Below, piece by piece: positions 34,363-44,645 of a stretch of 64,000 nt of DNA. The stretch covers positions 496,001 through 560,000 of the forward strand of contig CAZHTC010000001.1 of NCBI GenBank assembly GCA_964535575.1, given 5' to 3'. The stretch comes from JAGPCK01 sp964535575 (GTDB lineage Bacteria; Bacteroidota; Bacteroidia; UKL13-3). Within the stretch, counting starts at the first letter, position 1. Every line of letters starts with the position of its first letter. A program made the position numbers and the translations under genes. A model generated the notes under the pieces. The model did no database searches and was not told the DNA's origin. It saw only the letters and a program-made list of their open reading frames with translations.

Positions 34363-37300
34363 ATGTTAAAGCGACTGTGTATTTATGCGAGGTTCATTTA
34401 CCTCTTCAGCCCAATGTTATTCCAATGGGAGTCAACAAGTGCGTGTTCCAACCTGACCCCCAACTTCACCATTTCCAACTCAGGGTCCTGCCTGCCCCGA
34501 ACGGTTACCCTTACCAATACATCCACGGGAACTTTGGCTGCCGGAAGTACCTATATCTGGAAAATCAACGGGGCAATAATTGATACCATTGCCGGTACTG
34601 GCGGATTAACTTACACCATTAATACCCCCGGCACTTACACTTTCAGAATGGTGGCCACTACAGCCGGAAATTGCAAGGATTCAATAAGCAAAAACACCAC
34701 CATTACAACAGGCGCGCCCAGAGTCCAGGATGGAAACGGAAACCCGAGTTACGCTCCGGTTTTTCAGAATTGCATCACCTTTATTACTTCCCCCGATTCG
34801 TTCCAGTTAGTCATCAGTCCGGTTGATACACTTAAAACATATACTATAAACTGGGGAGACGGAACAGCAAATACCACGGGTGCTTCGCTGGCTCCCAGCG
34901 GTTCGACTACGCACACCTATACTACTTTAGGAAACTATACTTTTTATATCAGAACTGTAAACGGGGGTTGCTCGGATACCATTTTTGGAACAGTGATCAA
35001 TAACCGGATTCCAACGGCAGGAATTATTGGCCCACCTGCCGGACAAAACAGCGGATGTGCCCCACACGCGGTGAGGTTTATTAATAATTCAAGCAATACC
35101 TCCTCCTCCACTTATTTCAGATGGACGTATGGAGATGGCAGTGTTGAGATCAAATACGGAGCAAATGATACCGTATTTCATACCTATCCCCGCGGATTAG
35201 GTGCAGGGGGATGCGGATTGACCGTAACACTTGAAGCCATTAACAGCTGTGGTACTTCTCAAACCACCTGGAATCCGGTTAACATTTATGATATTGATGA
35301 TGCCATAATTACCACAGCTAATCCAAACCTTTGCACTCCCAATCAAACGTTTACTTTGGTAAATGCTTCGGCTAATAATTGTATACCGGGCACAAGGTAT
35401 TTCTATTGGGATTTTGGTGATGGCTCCACACTCGGATGGACAACCTCTCGTGCCAGTCAAACCAAGTCCTATCCGGTGGGTTCGTATCCTGTAATGCTTG
35501 TTGACAGTAACGGATGCGGAAGAGATACTACCTACCTGAACATAATAGTCAATAAAATCCCAACGGCCACTTTTGATTTCAATAAAGCATCGGGCTGTGC
35601 CCCGCTCACCGTTAATTTTCATGATACCTCCACCGGGTTGCTCAATACCTTTGCCTGGAATTTTGGTGACCCCACAAGCGGAGGTGCCAATACAAGTACA
35701 CTGCGAAATCCGTCTCATACATTTAATCAACAGGGTGTTTTTCCCGTACGATTAACTGTTTCCAACTATTGCGGAACAAACGCAAAAACGGATACCATCA
35801 GGGCTTATGGCAAACCAAATGTACAAATAAGTAATGCCAGCTCGGGCTGTGCTCCTCTTGCTACTTCATTCACCAATACCACACTTTATACTTCAACTAC
35901 GGCTACATACTTTTGGGATATGGGAGACGGCACAACTGCCATTACCAAAAACGCTCCTTCCAAAACCTACAATACTCCGGGAACCTATACAATAAAATTA
36001 AAAATTACAGATACCTGCGGCACCGACTCGGCCAACCGAACCATCACCGTATTTAATGTCCCGGTGGCAAAATTTGGAGCCAACCGCGTGTGTGCAGGAG
36101 ACACTACCAGATTTACCGATTCATCAACGGTTGTAACGGGAGATACTATTGCAGCGTGGTTGTGGAATTTTGGTGATGCCACCACCTCCACGCAAAAAAA
36201 TCCGAAAAAAATTTACAATTCCTCCGGAACCTATACGGTAATTTTAAGAGTAACTACACAAAACGGATGCATTGATTATGATACCGTGAATGTAACGGTT
36301 GATGTTTCTCCTGTGGTAAGTTTTACAAGAAATCCTGTAACAGTTTGCGATAAAGATTTGGTTACTTATACCGGTAGTGCCAGCACTTCTGTTGGCACGA
36401 TTACCTCCTATTTATACAATCTGGGAACAGGGCAAACGGCAGTTTCAAAAGATACTTCCTACACCTATCCCTCGCCCGGAAAATACTATGTAAACTTTAC
36501 AGCAGGGAATTCATTTGGATGTAGCCGAACCTATTATGACAGCGTCACAATTAATCCGAATCCGGTTGCCGGATTTACATTTACTCCCGCCTGTCTGGGA
36601 AACGGTGTATTTTTTACTGATACTTCTCTAATTGCTTCGCCAGCATCTATCAGTACCCGTCAGTGGGATTTTGACAACAACGGAACCATTGATCAAACGG
36701 GTAGTCCGGTTACCAAAGTTTTTGCCACCGCTGACACTTTTCATGTCAGACTAAAAGTAACAAGCAATAGCGGATGCATTGATCAGGATACGCAAAATGT
36801 AATTGTGCGGCCTTTGCCATTAATGAACTTTACTGTAAACAACAATAGTTTGTGTAAGAATGATTCATTTGTGTTTACAAATACCACCACAGGCGCCTCG
36901 CAGTTTAGCTGGAATTTTGGAGATGGCTCTTCGCTAGTAAATACTTCAACTACCGGTATACAGAAAAAAAATTACGCTACAGCAGGAACCTACACCACCA
37001 AACTAATCGCAACCACTTCATTTGGATGTTTGGATTCAGCCACCCAAACCGTAATTGCACGCCCTTTGCCGGATGCTATTTTTACCAGTAACGATACCGT
37101 ATCGTGTGCACCAAAAACATTTACATTTGCCAATAGCTCTACCAACGCAAATACATACCGATGGCTTATTAACGGAGCTTTAAGTTACACCTCGGCCAAC
37201 AGACCTGATACGACAGTGAATGTACCCGGAGCACAATTTACCGTTTCGCTGATTGCTTACAATTCGTTTAACTGCAAACCCGATACACAAACTTACACAT

Positions 37301-40300
37301 ACCGCACGTTAAACAACCCTCAGCCGGCTTTTACTCCAAGTATAGATTCGGTATGCGGACCGGCTACCATCAGCTTCACAAATAATTCACTTTTTTCCTC
37401 ATCATATACCTGGACATTTGGTAATGGCGCCAGCTCCACTGCAACAAATCCTTCTATCGCCTTTGCTGCTTCAAATACACAGGATACAACTTATACCGTG
37501 AAACTTATTGCTACCAATGCCGGTGGATGTAAAGACAGTATCTCTAAAAACATACGCGTTTTCCCGAGACCCGTAGCCGCATTTACCCAAAGCAAAACCG
37601 ATAGTTGCGGGCCATTTCCGATTCAGTTTGTTAATCAGTCAAACCACAAATCCGGGGGAACAATCGCCAACATGACTTTTAACTGGAATTTTGGAAACGG
37701 AAACAGCAGTACACTTAAAGACCCTGCGGCCACTTTTACCGCCTCATTAACGAAAGATACTGTGTATACAGTGAGACTTGTTGGTATGAGCCGATACGGA
37801 TGCCGTGATACAGCATACAATAATGTGCGCGCTTACCCTAATCCAAAATCAATATTCTCACAGAGTAAAACTGATAGTTGCGGACCGCTTTCGGTACAAT
37901 TTACCAACACATCTATACCTAATGATACAGGAAGTATAAATATCATGAGCTTTAACTGGAATCTGGGTAACGGGACTACGGCAAGCAGCCAAAATGCTTC
38001 GGCAAATTATATTGCCAGCATTACGAAAGATACAGTGTATACTGTAAGGCTTGTGGCAGTTAGTGAACACGGATGTCGCGACACCTCGTATAAAACCGTT
38101 CGTATTTATCCCAAACCGCTTGCCTTGTTTACACAAAACACAACCGTTGGCTGCCCAACTTTATTTGTACAATTCACTAATCAATCAACCCCAAAAGACA
38201 CCGGCAATATTAACATGATGACCTTTAACTGGAATTTTGGAAATGGCGTTACTTCATCTACTAAAAACAATCTGGTTGGTTTCAGTGCATCGGCTACTCA
38301 GGATACTACTTACACTGTAAAACTTGTTGCTTACAGCGAACATGGATGTGTTGATTCAACATCGAAAACAATTACTGTTCACCCTAAACCAATAGTAAAA
38401 TTCAATCAGGATTTAACCAGCGGGTGTTATCCCCTTAATGTCAGTTTTACCAATACCACAATAAACGGCAATTCTTATTTCTGGAATTTTGGTGATGGAA
38501 ATACAAGCAACAATGTCAACAGTTCGCATACCTTTATGGCCAGGCCACTTTTTGATACCACATACAATATAAAATTGTTTGCCCTTTCGCCCTTTGGATG
38601 CCCCGGAGATACGGTTACAAAACAAGTAACGGTTAGATATAATCCCATTGCCGATTTCTTTTTTGACCCGGATACCGGCTGCGGAAATACACTTACCAGA
38701 TTATATAATACTTCGCTGGGAGCTATTTCATATTCATGGATTTTAGGCGAGGGTTCCTATACCACTGCGGTAAACCCATTTGCTGTTTATCCAGCCAATC
38801 CTGTAAAAGATACCTCCTACAAAGCAAAAATGTATGCCTATACCCCATACGGGTGTATTGATTCGGCAGAAAAATCTATTTTAATTGCTCCGTTACCATT
38901 AGCGAATTTTACAGGCCCACTTACCGGATGCCATCCTTTTACTACTACATTAAATGGACTTAGTTCAAACCGCGCTGTAAGTTATCAATGGGATTTTGGT
39001 GACGGATTTACCAGCACACAGGTCAATCCTACTCATACCTTTTCAAATCCAACTCTGATAGATGTAACCTACAAAGTAATTTTAAAAGTATTCTCCGACA
39101 AAGGTTGTGAAGATACCATGATTCGAATAGTGACGGTACATCCCAATCCTTCTGCAGATTTTACTTTTACTAAAGTTCCAACATGCGATACCTCTTCATT
39201 TACCTTTAGCAATGCATCAATTAATGCGGCAACTTACAACTGGGATTTTGGTGACGGATTTAATTCAACCTTAACAAACCCGCAACACTATTTCCATACT
39301 TCTGTTTTTAACGATACTACTTATCTTGTAAAACTCATTGGTATTTCAACTTTTGGATGTAGGGATACAATTCAAAAAAGCGTAACAGCCAATCCCCTGG
39401 TAATATCCGATTTCTCAGGAACTCCTATTGTGGGTTGCGAGCCGCATACGGCCAATTTTACTAACTTGTCACGAAACGGCATTATTTATTTCTGGGATTT
39501 CGGAGATGGAGGTGCATCTACCTCTTCCAATCCTTCGCATATGTTTTTGTTGCCGGGTTACTACACAATAAAACTTGTTTCTATTGATAAGTTTGGTTGC
39601 TCCGACACGATTACCAAAACCAACTACATTCAGGTATTGCAGAAACCAAGGGCAGATTTTATACCGAGTCCGCAGCAACAGGCATTACCCAACTCAACCG
39701 TTTATTTCAACAATACAAGTATAAGCGCCTCTCCGTTAAGTTATCTTTGGGATTTTGGCGACAGCTATCAGTCAACATTAAAGGATCCGCAACATACCTA
39801 CCTCGACAGCGGCACATATAAGGTAAAGCTGCGTGTAGATAATGGTCAGTGCCTCGATTCGGTATATAAAAATGTACGTATTGATCCTTTACCTCCCGTA
39901 GCCGATTTTGATGCTATCGCATCTGGATGTGCACCGCTTCAGGTGGTTTTTAATAATAAAAGCACCAACGCATATGAGTTTGACTGGTATATTGAAGGCA
40001 ACGTGCTACATGATAAAAACCCTGTGTATATATTTACAAAACCGGGTACATACTCCGTTACCTTAAGAGTAAAAGGACCGGGCGGTAGTGACGATACCAC
40101 CAAAACAGATTATATTACCGTTGAAGCGCAACCCCGTGCGAATTTCAGGGTAAATCCGAAAGAAGTTTTTTTACCCGATGCCTTCGTTGATTTATTAAAC
40201 CTCTCTACCGATGCCGTAAAATTCTATTGGTATATATTGGATAAATCCGGCAATACCGTTTGGAGTGATACTTCTGAAAATCCGAGAGGACTTGTAAAAG

Positions 40301-40674
40301 ATACTGGTTATTATCACGTAAAACTGATTGCTGTAAATGCAAAAGGTTGTTTCGACACCATGACCATTATAAATGCCTTCTCCGCATTTGCCAAAGGTGA
40401 AATTTATGTTCCTACTGCATTTACACCTGATAAAAACGGGTTGAATGATTTTTTTAAACCTGTTCATTACGGATTGCAAAGCCAGGACTATCATTTCATT
40501 ATATTTAACCGGTGGGGTGAAGTAGTGTTTGAAACAACAGACCGCGATGCTGCCTGGGATGGAAAGTTTAAAGGAATGCCCGCTCAGCAGGATGTTTACG
40601 CGTGGTTGCTTAAAGGAACGCTTGCAGGAAATAAAAGGGTAGTGCTGAATGGCACCGTAACATTGTTACATTAA
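34363..40674 (+). CDS. Giant secreted multi-PKD protein with T9SS type B (gliding-associated) sorting domain
   Basis: The 2103-residue protein has a hydrophobic N-terminus (residues 5-20) as signal, then about 23 PKD-like Ig-fold modules of roughly 85-91 residues. Most carry the W-x-FGDG or FGNG turn and a closing YTVKL-type strand, and many begin with a Cys (xGCxPL) paired with another before the next module (GCxDT). The last 95 residues (EIYVPTAFTPDKNGLNDFFKP ... FNRWGEVVFE ... WDGKFKGMPAQQDVYAW) are the type B sorting domain. It is probably a long surface stalk or adhesin. Three modules are recent tandem copies (37582-38400). The stop TAA shares bases with the M1 peptidase stop. Confidence 0.9.
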   Translation: MLKRLCIYARFIYLFSPMLFQWESTSACSNLTPNFTISNSGSCLPRTVTLTNTSTGTLAAGSTYIWKINGAIIDTIAGTGGLTYTINTPGTYTFRMVATTAGNCKDSISKNTTITTGAPRVQDGNGNPSYAPVFQNCITFITSPDSFQLVISPVDTLKTYTINWGDGTANTTGASLAPSGSTTHTYTTLGNYTFYIRTVNGGCSDTIFGTVINNRIPTAGIIGPPAGQNSGCAPHAVRFINNSSNTSSSTYFRWTYGDGSVEIKYGANDTVFHTYPRGLGAGGCGLTVTLEAINSCGTSQTTWNPVNIYDIDDAIITTANPNLCTPNQTFTLVNASANNCIPGTRYFYWDFGDGSTLGWTTSRASQTKSYPVGSYPVMLVDSNGCGRDTTYLNIIVNKIPTATFDFNKASGCAPLTVNFHDTSTGLLNTFAWNFGDPTSGGANTSTLRNPSHTFNQQGVFPVRLTVSNYCGTNAKTDTIRAYGKPNVQISNASSGCAPLATSFTNTTLYTSTTATYFWDMGDGTTAITKNAPSKTYNTPGTYTIKLKITDTCGTDSANRTITVFNVPVAKFGANRVCAGDTTRFTDSSTVVTGDTIAAWLWNFGDATTSTQKNPKKIYNSSGTYTVILRVTTQNGCIDYDTVNVTVDVSPVVSFTRNPVTVCDKDLVTYTGSASTSVGTITSYLYNLGTGQTAVSKDTSYTYPSPGKYYVNFTAGNSFGCSRTYYDSVTINPNPVAGFTFTPACLGNGVFFTDTSLIASPASISTRQWDFDNNGTIDQTGSPVTKVFATADTFHVRLKVTSNSGCIDQDTQNVIVRPLPLMNFTVNNNSLCKNDSFVFTNTTTGASQFSWNFGDGSSLVNTSTTGIQKKNYATAGTYTTKLIATTSFGCLDSATQTVIARPLPDAIFTSNDTVSCAPKTFTFANSSTNANTYRWLINGALSYTSANRPDTTVNVPGAQFTVSLIAYNSFNCKPDTQTYTYRTLNNPQPAFTPSIDSVCGPATISFTNNSLFSSSYTWTFGNGASSTATNPSIAFAASNTQDTTYTVKLIATNAGGCKDSISKNIRVFPRPVAAFTQSKTDSCGPFPIQFVNQSNHKSGGTIANMTFNWNFGNGNSSTLKDPAATFTASLTKDTVYTVRLVGMSRYGCRDTAYNNVRAYPNPKSIFSQSKTDSCGPLSVQFTNTSIPNDTGSINIMSFNWNLGNGTTASSQNASANYIASITKDTVYTVRLVAVSEHGCRDTSYKTVRIYPKPLALFTQNTTVGCPTLFVQFTNQSTPKDTGNINMMTFNWNFGNGVTSSTKNNLVGFSASATQDTTYTVKLVAYSEHGCVDSTSKTITVHPKPIVKFNQDLTSGCYPLNVSFTNTTINGNSYFWNFGDGNTSNNVNSSHTFMARPLFDTTYNIKLFALSPFGCPGDTVTKQVTVRYNPIADFFFDPDTGCGNTLTRLYNTSLGAISYSWILGEGSYTTAVNPFAVYPANPVKDTSYKAKMYAYTPYGCIDSAEKSILIAPLPLANFTGPLTGCHPFTTTLNGLSSNRAVSYQWDFGDGFTSTQVNPTHTFSNPTLIDVTYKVILKVFSDKGCEDTMIRIVTVHPNPSADFTFTKVPTCDTSSFTFSNASINAATYNWDFGDGFNSTLTNPQHYFHTSVFNDTTYLVKLIGISTFGCRDTIQKSVTANPLVISDFSGTPIVGCEPHTANFTNLSRNGIIYFWDFGDGGASTSSNPSHMFLLPGYYTIKLVSIDKFGCSDTITKTNYIQVLQKPRADFIPSPQQQALPNSTVYFNNTSISASPLSYLWDFGDSYQSTLKDPQHTYLDSGTYKVKLRVDNGQCLDSVYKNVRIDPLPPVADFDAIASGCAPLQVVFNNKSTNAYEFDWYIEGNVLHDKNPVYIFTKPGTYSVTLRVKGPGGSDDTTKTDYITVEAQPRANFRVNPKEVFLPDAFVDLLNLSTDAVKFYWYILDKSGNTVWSDTSENPRGLVKDTGYYHVKLIAVNAKGCFDTMTIINAFSAFAKGEIYVPTAFTPDKNGLNDFFKPVHYGLQSQDYHFIIFNRWGEVVFETTDRDAAWDGKFKGMPAQQDVYAWLLKGTLAGNKRVVLNGTVTLLH
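37582..38400 (+). repeat. Three tandem 273-bp PKD modules
   Basis: Within the giant PKD gene, modules starting at 37582, 37855 and 38128 have the same length (91 codons) and unusually similar sequence: the first two share SKTDSCGP, and all three share FNWN-x-GNG and the closing YTVRL/YTVKL strand. Neighbouring modules differ in length and sequence, so these three arose by recent duplication. Confidence 0.75.
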
Positions 40675-43271
40675 TTGCCATCCAAAAGAGATTTTATTTT
40701 TAATCTTGTCGTTTCGGCTTTTCTAATTTCTTCTTCATAAATCAACCGGGTAGCGTCTGTTTTTTTTAACTTCTCTGCTTCGGTTTTATTTGTTTCAATT
40801 ACATCTTTAAGTTTATTATCAAGTTGCCTGGCTACCACCTGAAGCATGGTGCGTTTTATTTCATCTCTATTCTGGTTAAGTTCTTTATCTTCGTTAAGTA
40901 GAAATTGAATTGCATAAGTTAGTTTTTCATCTTTGAGGCGGCATACATAAGCCCCGTATGAAAAAAAAGTTCCCCACTCCTTATTTTGATAAGCGGTTTC
41001 GAAAAAAGACTGGTAATCTCCTTTGCCTTTAGCCGCCAGAATTTCGGCCACCCGTGCACGCAGATAACTGCTCTTGGTTTGTTTGTTAAGCTCAGCAATA
41101 ATTACAGCGGTATCAATACTGAAATCGTACACGGCATCTAAAGCAATGGCGGCAACATGATACGATGAATCGTTGGTAGCCGATAAAAAGAACTTGTAAT
41201 TTTCGGCATTATTTAATTTACGTAAACATGCAAGAGCGTTTGCTCTTACCCCTGCTTTGGCATCGGAGAACGCCATTTGTTTCAATATCTCTTTAAAAGC
41301 ATTTATTTGAATCGCCTCGGCTCCTGTAAGCACATCGGTGGCAGCCAGCCGGATGGTCCATAATTTATCGTTCAATGCACGCTCAACCAATTTAAGTTGC
41401 AGCGAATCCCCCACCCAGCCAAGCATAAGTTGATTAAACGCAAAACTTCGCTGAAGGTAATTTTCAAACCGGTTATAAATGTTTACCAAATCACTTCGCC
41501 TACGGAATTCATTTTTTACGGCCAGTAAATAATTTTGAGGATCAAACAAAACCACCGAAGGTTCTTCGCTCAACTTTATTTGATAAACAGCCGATTTATC
41601 CTCAAGCCACACCCGTTCACTTTTTATTTGCCCGCTTTTATTATAAAAAACAATTTCAACCGGCAACCTGAAAATCCCGAATCGGGAAGAGTCCTGCACC
41701 TGTTCGAGGTTTATTTCAACCATTTGTGCACCTTCTATCCATTTGTAATCCATTTCCAGTTCAGGATGGCCTTTTCCAAAAAACCATTGATTGAAAAACC
41801 AATTTAAGTCCTCACCGGTTACCTCTTCAAATGCCATGCGTAAATCGTGTATTTCGGCAGTATTAAATTTTCGTTTAGTGAGATATAGTTTCAGCGATTT
41901 AAAAAAAGCATCATCTCCGGTATACCCGCGAAGCATATGTAAAATCAATGCCCCTTTCTGGTAGCTGTGCCCGTCAAACATGTCCTCCTGATTTTGGTAA
42001 TAATACCTGATCATTCGTTTGCTTTCGGTAAAGTTGTCGTTCATGTAACCCGAAATATCTTTCATTAAATGGGCATCCGCATCATCCTTTCCATATTTAT
42101 ACTCACGCCACAGATATTCGCCATAGGTAGCAAATGATTCATTAAGCGGAAGATTAGCCCAGGATTCGCAGGTTACCAAATCGCCAAACCAATGATGAAA
42201 CAACTCATGCGAAATAACATCTTCATTGGTTTCATCAAGTAATCCACGTGGATCCTGTTGCAAAAATTCACCGTGCACAACGGCAGTGGTATTCTCCATT
42301 GCACCACTCACAAAATCGCGCACAACCACCTGTGAAAATTTTTCCCAGGGATAATCAACTCCGAGTTTCCGAGAGAAAAATTCCATCATTTCAGGAGTGT
42401 TTCCAAAAATTTGCCGTGCATATGGTTTATACTCCTTTTCTACATAATAATTTACCTCCACCGAGTCGCGCCACGAATCTTTTACTACCTCAAACGGACC
42501 CACCGCAATCATAACCAGGTATGGAGAATGGGGTAGGTTTTGCCGCCAGCAATCAGTATGAGTTCCGTCTGCATTAAAGTTTGAATACACAAGTTCTCCG
42601 TTAGAAAGTGTTACCTCGTTGGCCTGAACGGTGAGGTAAATTTCCTGAGTCATTTTTTCAATGGGGGCATCAATGGTGGGAAACCAGCAGGAAGACGATT
42701 GTGTTTCGCCTTGCGACCATATCTCACGTGGTTTTCCCTTTTGTTTTTGCTGCGGATTTATAAAATATAACCCGCGGGCATCGGTGATGGCACTTGACCC
42801 TTTTGCCAGCAACAAACCGGGCCGTGCAACGTATTCAATATATACATTCAGAGTTTCAGACTGGGTATATTTCCTGCCCAAGTTAACAACCATATAATCG
42901 CCATTGTAAACATAATGCAGGCTATCGTGTTTTCCGTTTTTTCCTATCAGGGATACTTCGTGCAACTCAAAGCCACGGGCATCAACCACCAGTTGCGATG
43001 TGGCGTAAAAATAAGGTTTAAGGGTGAGGGTAGCTTTCCCGTAAACCTCTTCTTTCTCATAACTGAAACTTATTTCAAGTTTGGTATGCTGTAAATCAAA
43101 AAAACGGGTTTGCGCTGGATGGTAAGTTTTCCCTTCGGTATTTTTTTGCACGCTTCCCGTAACCTGTATTTCTGAAACAGCCTCGGCTACCTGATTGGTT
43201 GTTTTTTTCTTTACCTTACAATCAGCGAGTAAGAATGCCATTGCGCCCAGAAAAATAATTCCGTATCTCAT
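40671..43271 (-). CDS. M1-family zinc metallopeptidase, lipoprotein
   Basis: The 866-residue protein has a lipoprotein signal (LLADC, Cys18), the aminopeptidase N-type beta-saddle domain, the GAMEN exopeptidase motif (323-327), the zinc site HELFHH with HExxH (355-359) and Glu378 in NESF, and a long helical C-terminal region with HEAT-like repeats (TIRLAATDVLTGAEAI, VRANALACLRKL). It should trim peptides at the cell envelope. ATG 43271 was chosen since it places the lipobox correctly; the frame opens 75 bases earlier. Another M1 peptidase of a different branch is at 63023. Confidence 0.88.
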   Translation of the reverse strand: MRYGIIFLGAMAFLLADCKVKKKTTNQVAEAVSEIQVTGSVQKNTEGKTYHPAQTRFFDLQHTKLEISFSYEKEEVYGKATLTLKPYFYATSQLVVDARGFELHEVSLIGKNGKHDSLHYVYNGDYMVVNLGRKYTQSETLNVYIEYVARPGLLLAKGSSAITDARGLYFINPQQKQKGKPREIWSQGETQSSSCWFPTIDAPIEKMTQEIYLTVQANEVTLSNGELVYSNFNADGTHTDCWRQNLPHSPYLVMIAVGPFEVVKDSWRDSVEVNYYVEKEYKPYARQIFGNTPEMMEFFSRKLGVDYPWEKFSQVVVRDFVSGAMENTTAVVHGEFLQQDPRGLLDETNEDVISHELFHHWFGDLVTCESWANLPLNESFATYGEYLWREYKYGKDDADAHLMKDISGYMNDNFTESKRMIRYYYQNQEDMFDGHSYQKGALILHMLRGYTGDDAFFKSLKLYLTKRKFNTAEIHDLRMAFEEVTGEDLNWFFNQWFFGKGHPELEMDYKWIEGAQMVEINLEQVQDSSRFGIFRLPVEIVFYNKSGQIKSERVWLEDKSAVYQIKLSEEPSVVLFDPQNYLLAVKNEFRRRSDLVNIYNRFENYLQRSFAFNQLMLGWVGDSLQLKLVERALNDKLWTIRLAATDVLTGAEAIQINAFKEILKQMAFSDAKAGVRANALACLRKLNNAENYKFFLSATNDSSYHVAAIALDAVYDFSIDTAVIIAELNKQTKSSYLRARVAEILAAKGKGDYQSFFETAYQNKEWGTFFSYGAYVCRLKDEKLTYAIQFLLNEDKELNQNRDEIKRTMLQVVARQLDNKLKDVIETNKTEAEKLKKTDATRLIYEEEIRKAETTRLKIKSLLDGN

Positions 43272-43332
43272 CTTTTGGTTGTTAATTTGAACCCGGATAC
43301 AAATAACAGCTAATCGCCAAATATTACAAACC

Positions 43333-43830
43333 ATGAACAAGGCCATAATTAACGGGAAAACGTTTGAAATTGAACAAAAACAGGGACAGTTTACCCTTTA
43401 CGGGCAACCTGTACAGATGGATTGGAAACCCTTGCGCGAAAATGTTTACCACCTGATATTAAATCATCAGTCGTACACCATTGAATTGCTTGAGGCCGAT
43501 GCAGCCGGAAAAACGCTTGCATTGCTCATAAACGGACGCAAAACCGAAGTGCAGCTCAAAGATGCTTTTGATCAGTTGCTCTCTCAACTTGGATTTGATT
43601 TAGCTGCTGCCAATAAAGTTAATGATGTAAAAGCTCCCATGCCCGGACTGGTATTGAATATTTTTGTAGAACCAGGTCAGGCTATTAAAAAAGGAGACTC
43701 GCTGCTGGTGCTGGAAGCTATGAAAATGGAAAATGTACTCAAATCGCCCGGTGACGGTACCGTAACCAAAGTGATGGTAAAGGCCAAAGATAAAGTAGAG
43801 AAAAACCAGGTACTCCTTCATTTAAATTAA
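43333..43830 (+). CDS. Biotin carboxyl carrier protein
   Basis: The 165-residue protein has a C-terminal biotinyl domain (residues 98-165, APMPGLVLNIFVEPGQ and EAMKMEN with biotinylated Lys131) and an N-terminal half of beta strands like the linker region of acyl-CoA carboxylase carrier subunits. It would carry CO2 between biotin carboxylase and carboxyltransferase. None of those partners is adjacent, so which carboxylase it serves cannot be told from this window; propionyl/methylmalonyl-CoA or oxaloacetate-type enzymes are the usual ones for this form. Confidence 0.88.
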   Translation: MNKAIINGKTFEIEQKQGQFTLYGQPVQMDWKPLRENVYHLILNHQSYTIELLEADAAGKTLALLINGRKTEVQLKDAFDQLLSQLGFDLAAANKVNDVKAPMPGLVLNIFVEPGQAIKKGDSLLVLEAMKMENVLKSPGDGTVTKVMVKAKDKVEKNQVLLHLN

Positions 43831-44147
43831 TGAGTAGAAGTTTGCTTGTAGCCTTGTTGTGCATTTTGGGTAACATTGCCATTGCACAGCTACCTGCCGA
43901 CTCCAGCAGTGGAGTGTATAAAACATTTTACGGCAACGGCAAAATACAAATGAAAGGCCACTTTAAAAACGGGGTGCGAAACGGTTCCTTTTATTATTTT
44001 GCCGAAGACGGAAAATTGCTGAAGCAGGAAATTTACCATAAAGGAAAGCTCAACTGGACCTACTTTTTTAATGACCACGGAAGGGTGATCCGGAAAATTG
44101 ATAAAAAAGGGAAAATCACTACCAAGCCCGATTGCGGGTGTACGTGA
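43830..44147 (+). CDS. Small exported MORN/YwqK-like repeat protein
   Basis: The 105-residue protein has a signal peptide (MSRSLLVALLCILGNIAIAQ) and three MORN-variant repeats of the YwqK type: YKTFYGNGKIQMKGHFKNGVRNG, FYYFAEDGKLLKQEIYHKGKLNW and YFFNDHGRVIRK. In other bacteria such repeats occur in YwqK antitoxins, but they are common in exported Bacteroidetes proteins and no toxin gene is adjacent. The start overlaps the carrier-protein stop as TAATG, so the two are co-translated. Confidence 0.75.
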   Translation: MSRSLLVALLCILGNIAIAQLPADSSSGVYKTFYGNGKIQMKGHFKNGVRNGSFYYFAEDGKLLKQEIYHKGKLNWTYFFNDHGRVIRKIDKKGKITTKPDCGCT

Positions 44148-44164
44148 AAAACTAAAACTTATGG

Positions 44165-44548
44165 TTAGTTATTCTTGAAAGGAACTATCAATTGAAATTC
44201 GGGAATAATTACATCAAAGCGATACCCGTCAATAAGCCGTTCAAACAAATAGGTTCCATACATTTTGCCCATATCGGTGTGTAAATTGCAGGCAGAAATA
44301 TACTGATGCGACTCGCCCGGTTCTAAAACGGGTTGCTGACCAATGACTCCTTCACCTTCCACTTCCCGGTGCTCGCTTGAGTCAACAATATACCAGTGGC
44401 GTCTTAATAATTTGATGGTAGATTCACTCAGGTTCTCAATGGTAATGCGGTAAGCAAAAATAAACTCCTCGTCATAGAGGTCGTTCCCTCCTTTTTGAAA
44501 GGAAGTTTCAACGCTTACCAACACATCATTTGTAATAGACTTTACCAT
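44165..44548 (-). CDS. apaG: ApaG (DUF525) protein
   Basis: The 127-residue protein is a complete ApaG domain, an immunoglobulin-like fold: VSVETSFQKGGNDLYDEEFIFAYRITIEN, then RHWYIVDS and the typical VEGEGVIGQQPVLEPGESHQYIS, and MYGTYLFERL. ApaG is linked to Co/Mg resistance in Salmonella and is related to eukaryotic F-box associated domains; its biochemical role is not settled. The gene stands alone and converges with the MORN protein gene, with 17 bases between them. Confidence 0.93.
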   Translation of the reverse strand: MVKSITNDVLVSVETSFQKGGNDLYDEEFIFAYRITIENLSESTIKLLRRHWYIVDSSEHREVEGEGVIGQQPVLEPGESHQYISACNLHTDMGKMYGTYLFERLIDGYRFDVIIPEFQLIVPFKNN

Positions 44549-44645
44549 ATCACCCTTCTAATAACAGGTCAAATATATATTTTGTTTTGAATGAAAGGGA
44601 AAAATGATTTCAATAGTTTATGGAAAAAATCTCTGTGTTACAGGC

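Noticed and set aside
43830..44147. YwqK antitoxin of a toxin-antitoxin pair
   Set aside because: It has a signal peptide and no toxin gene is adjacent, so I call it an exported MORN-like protein.
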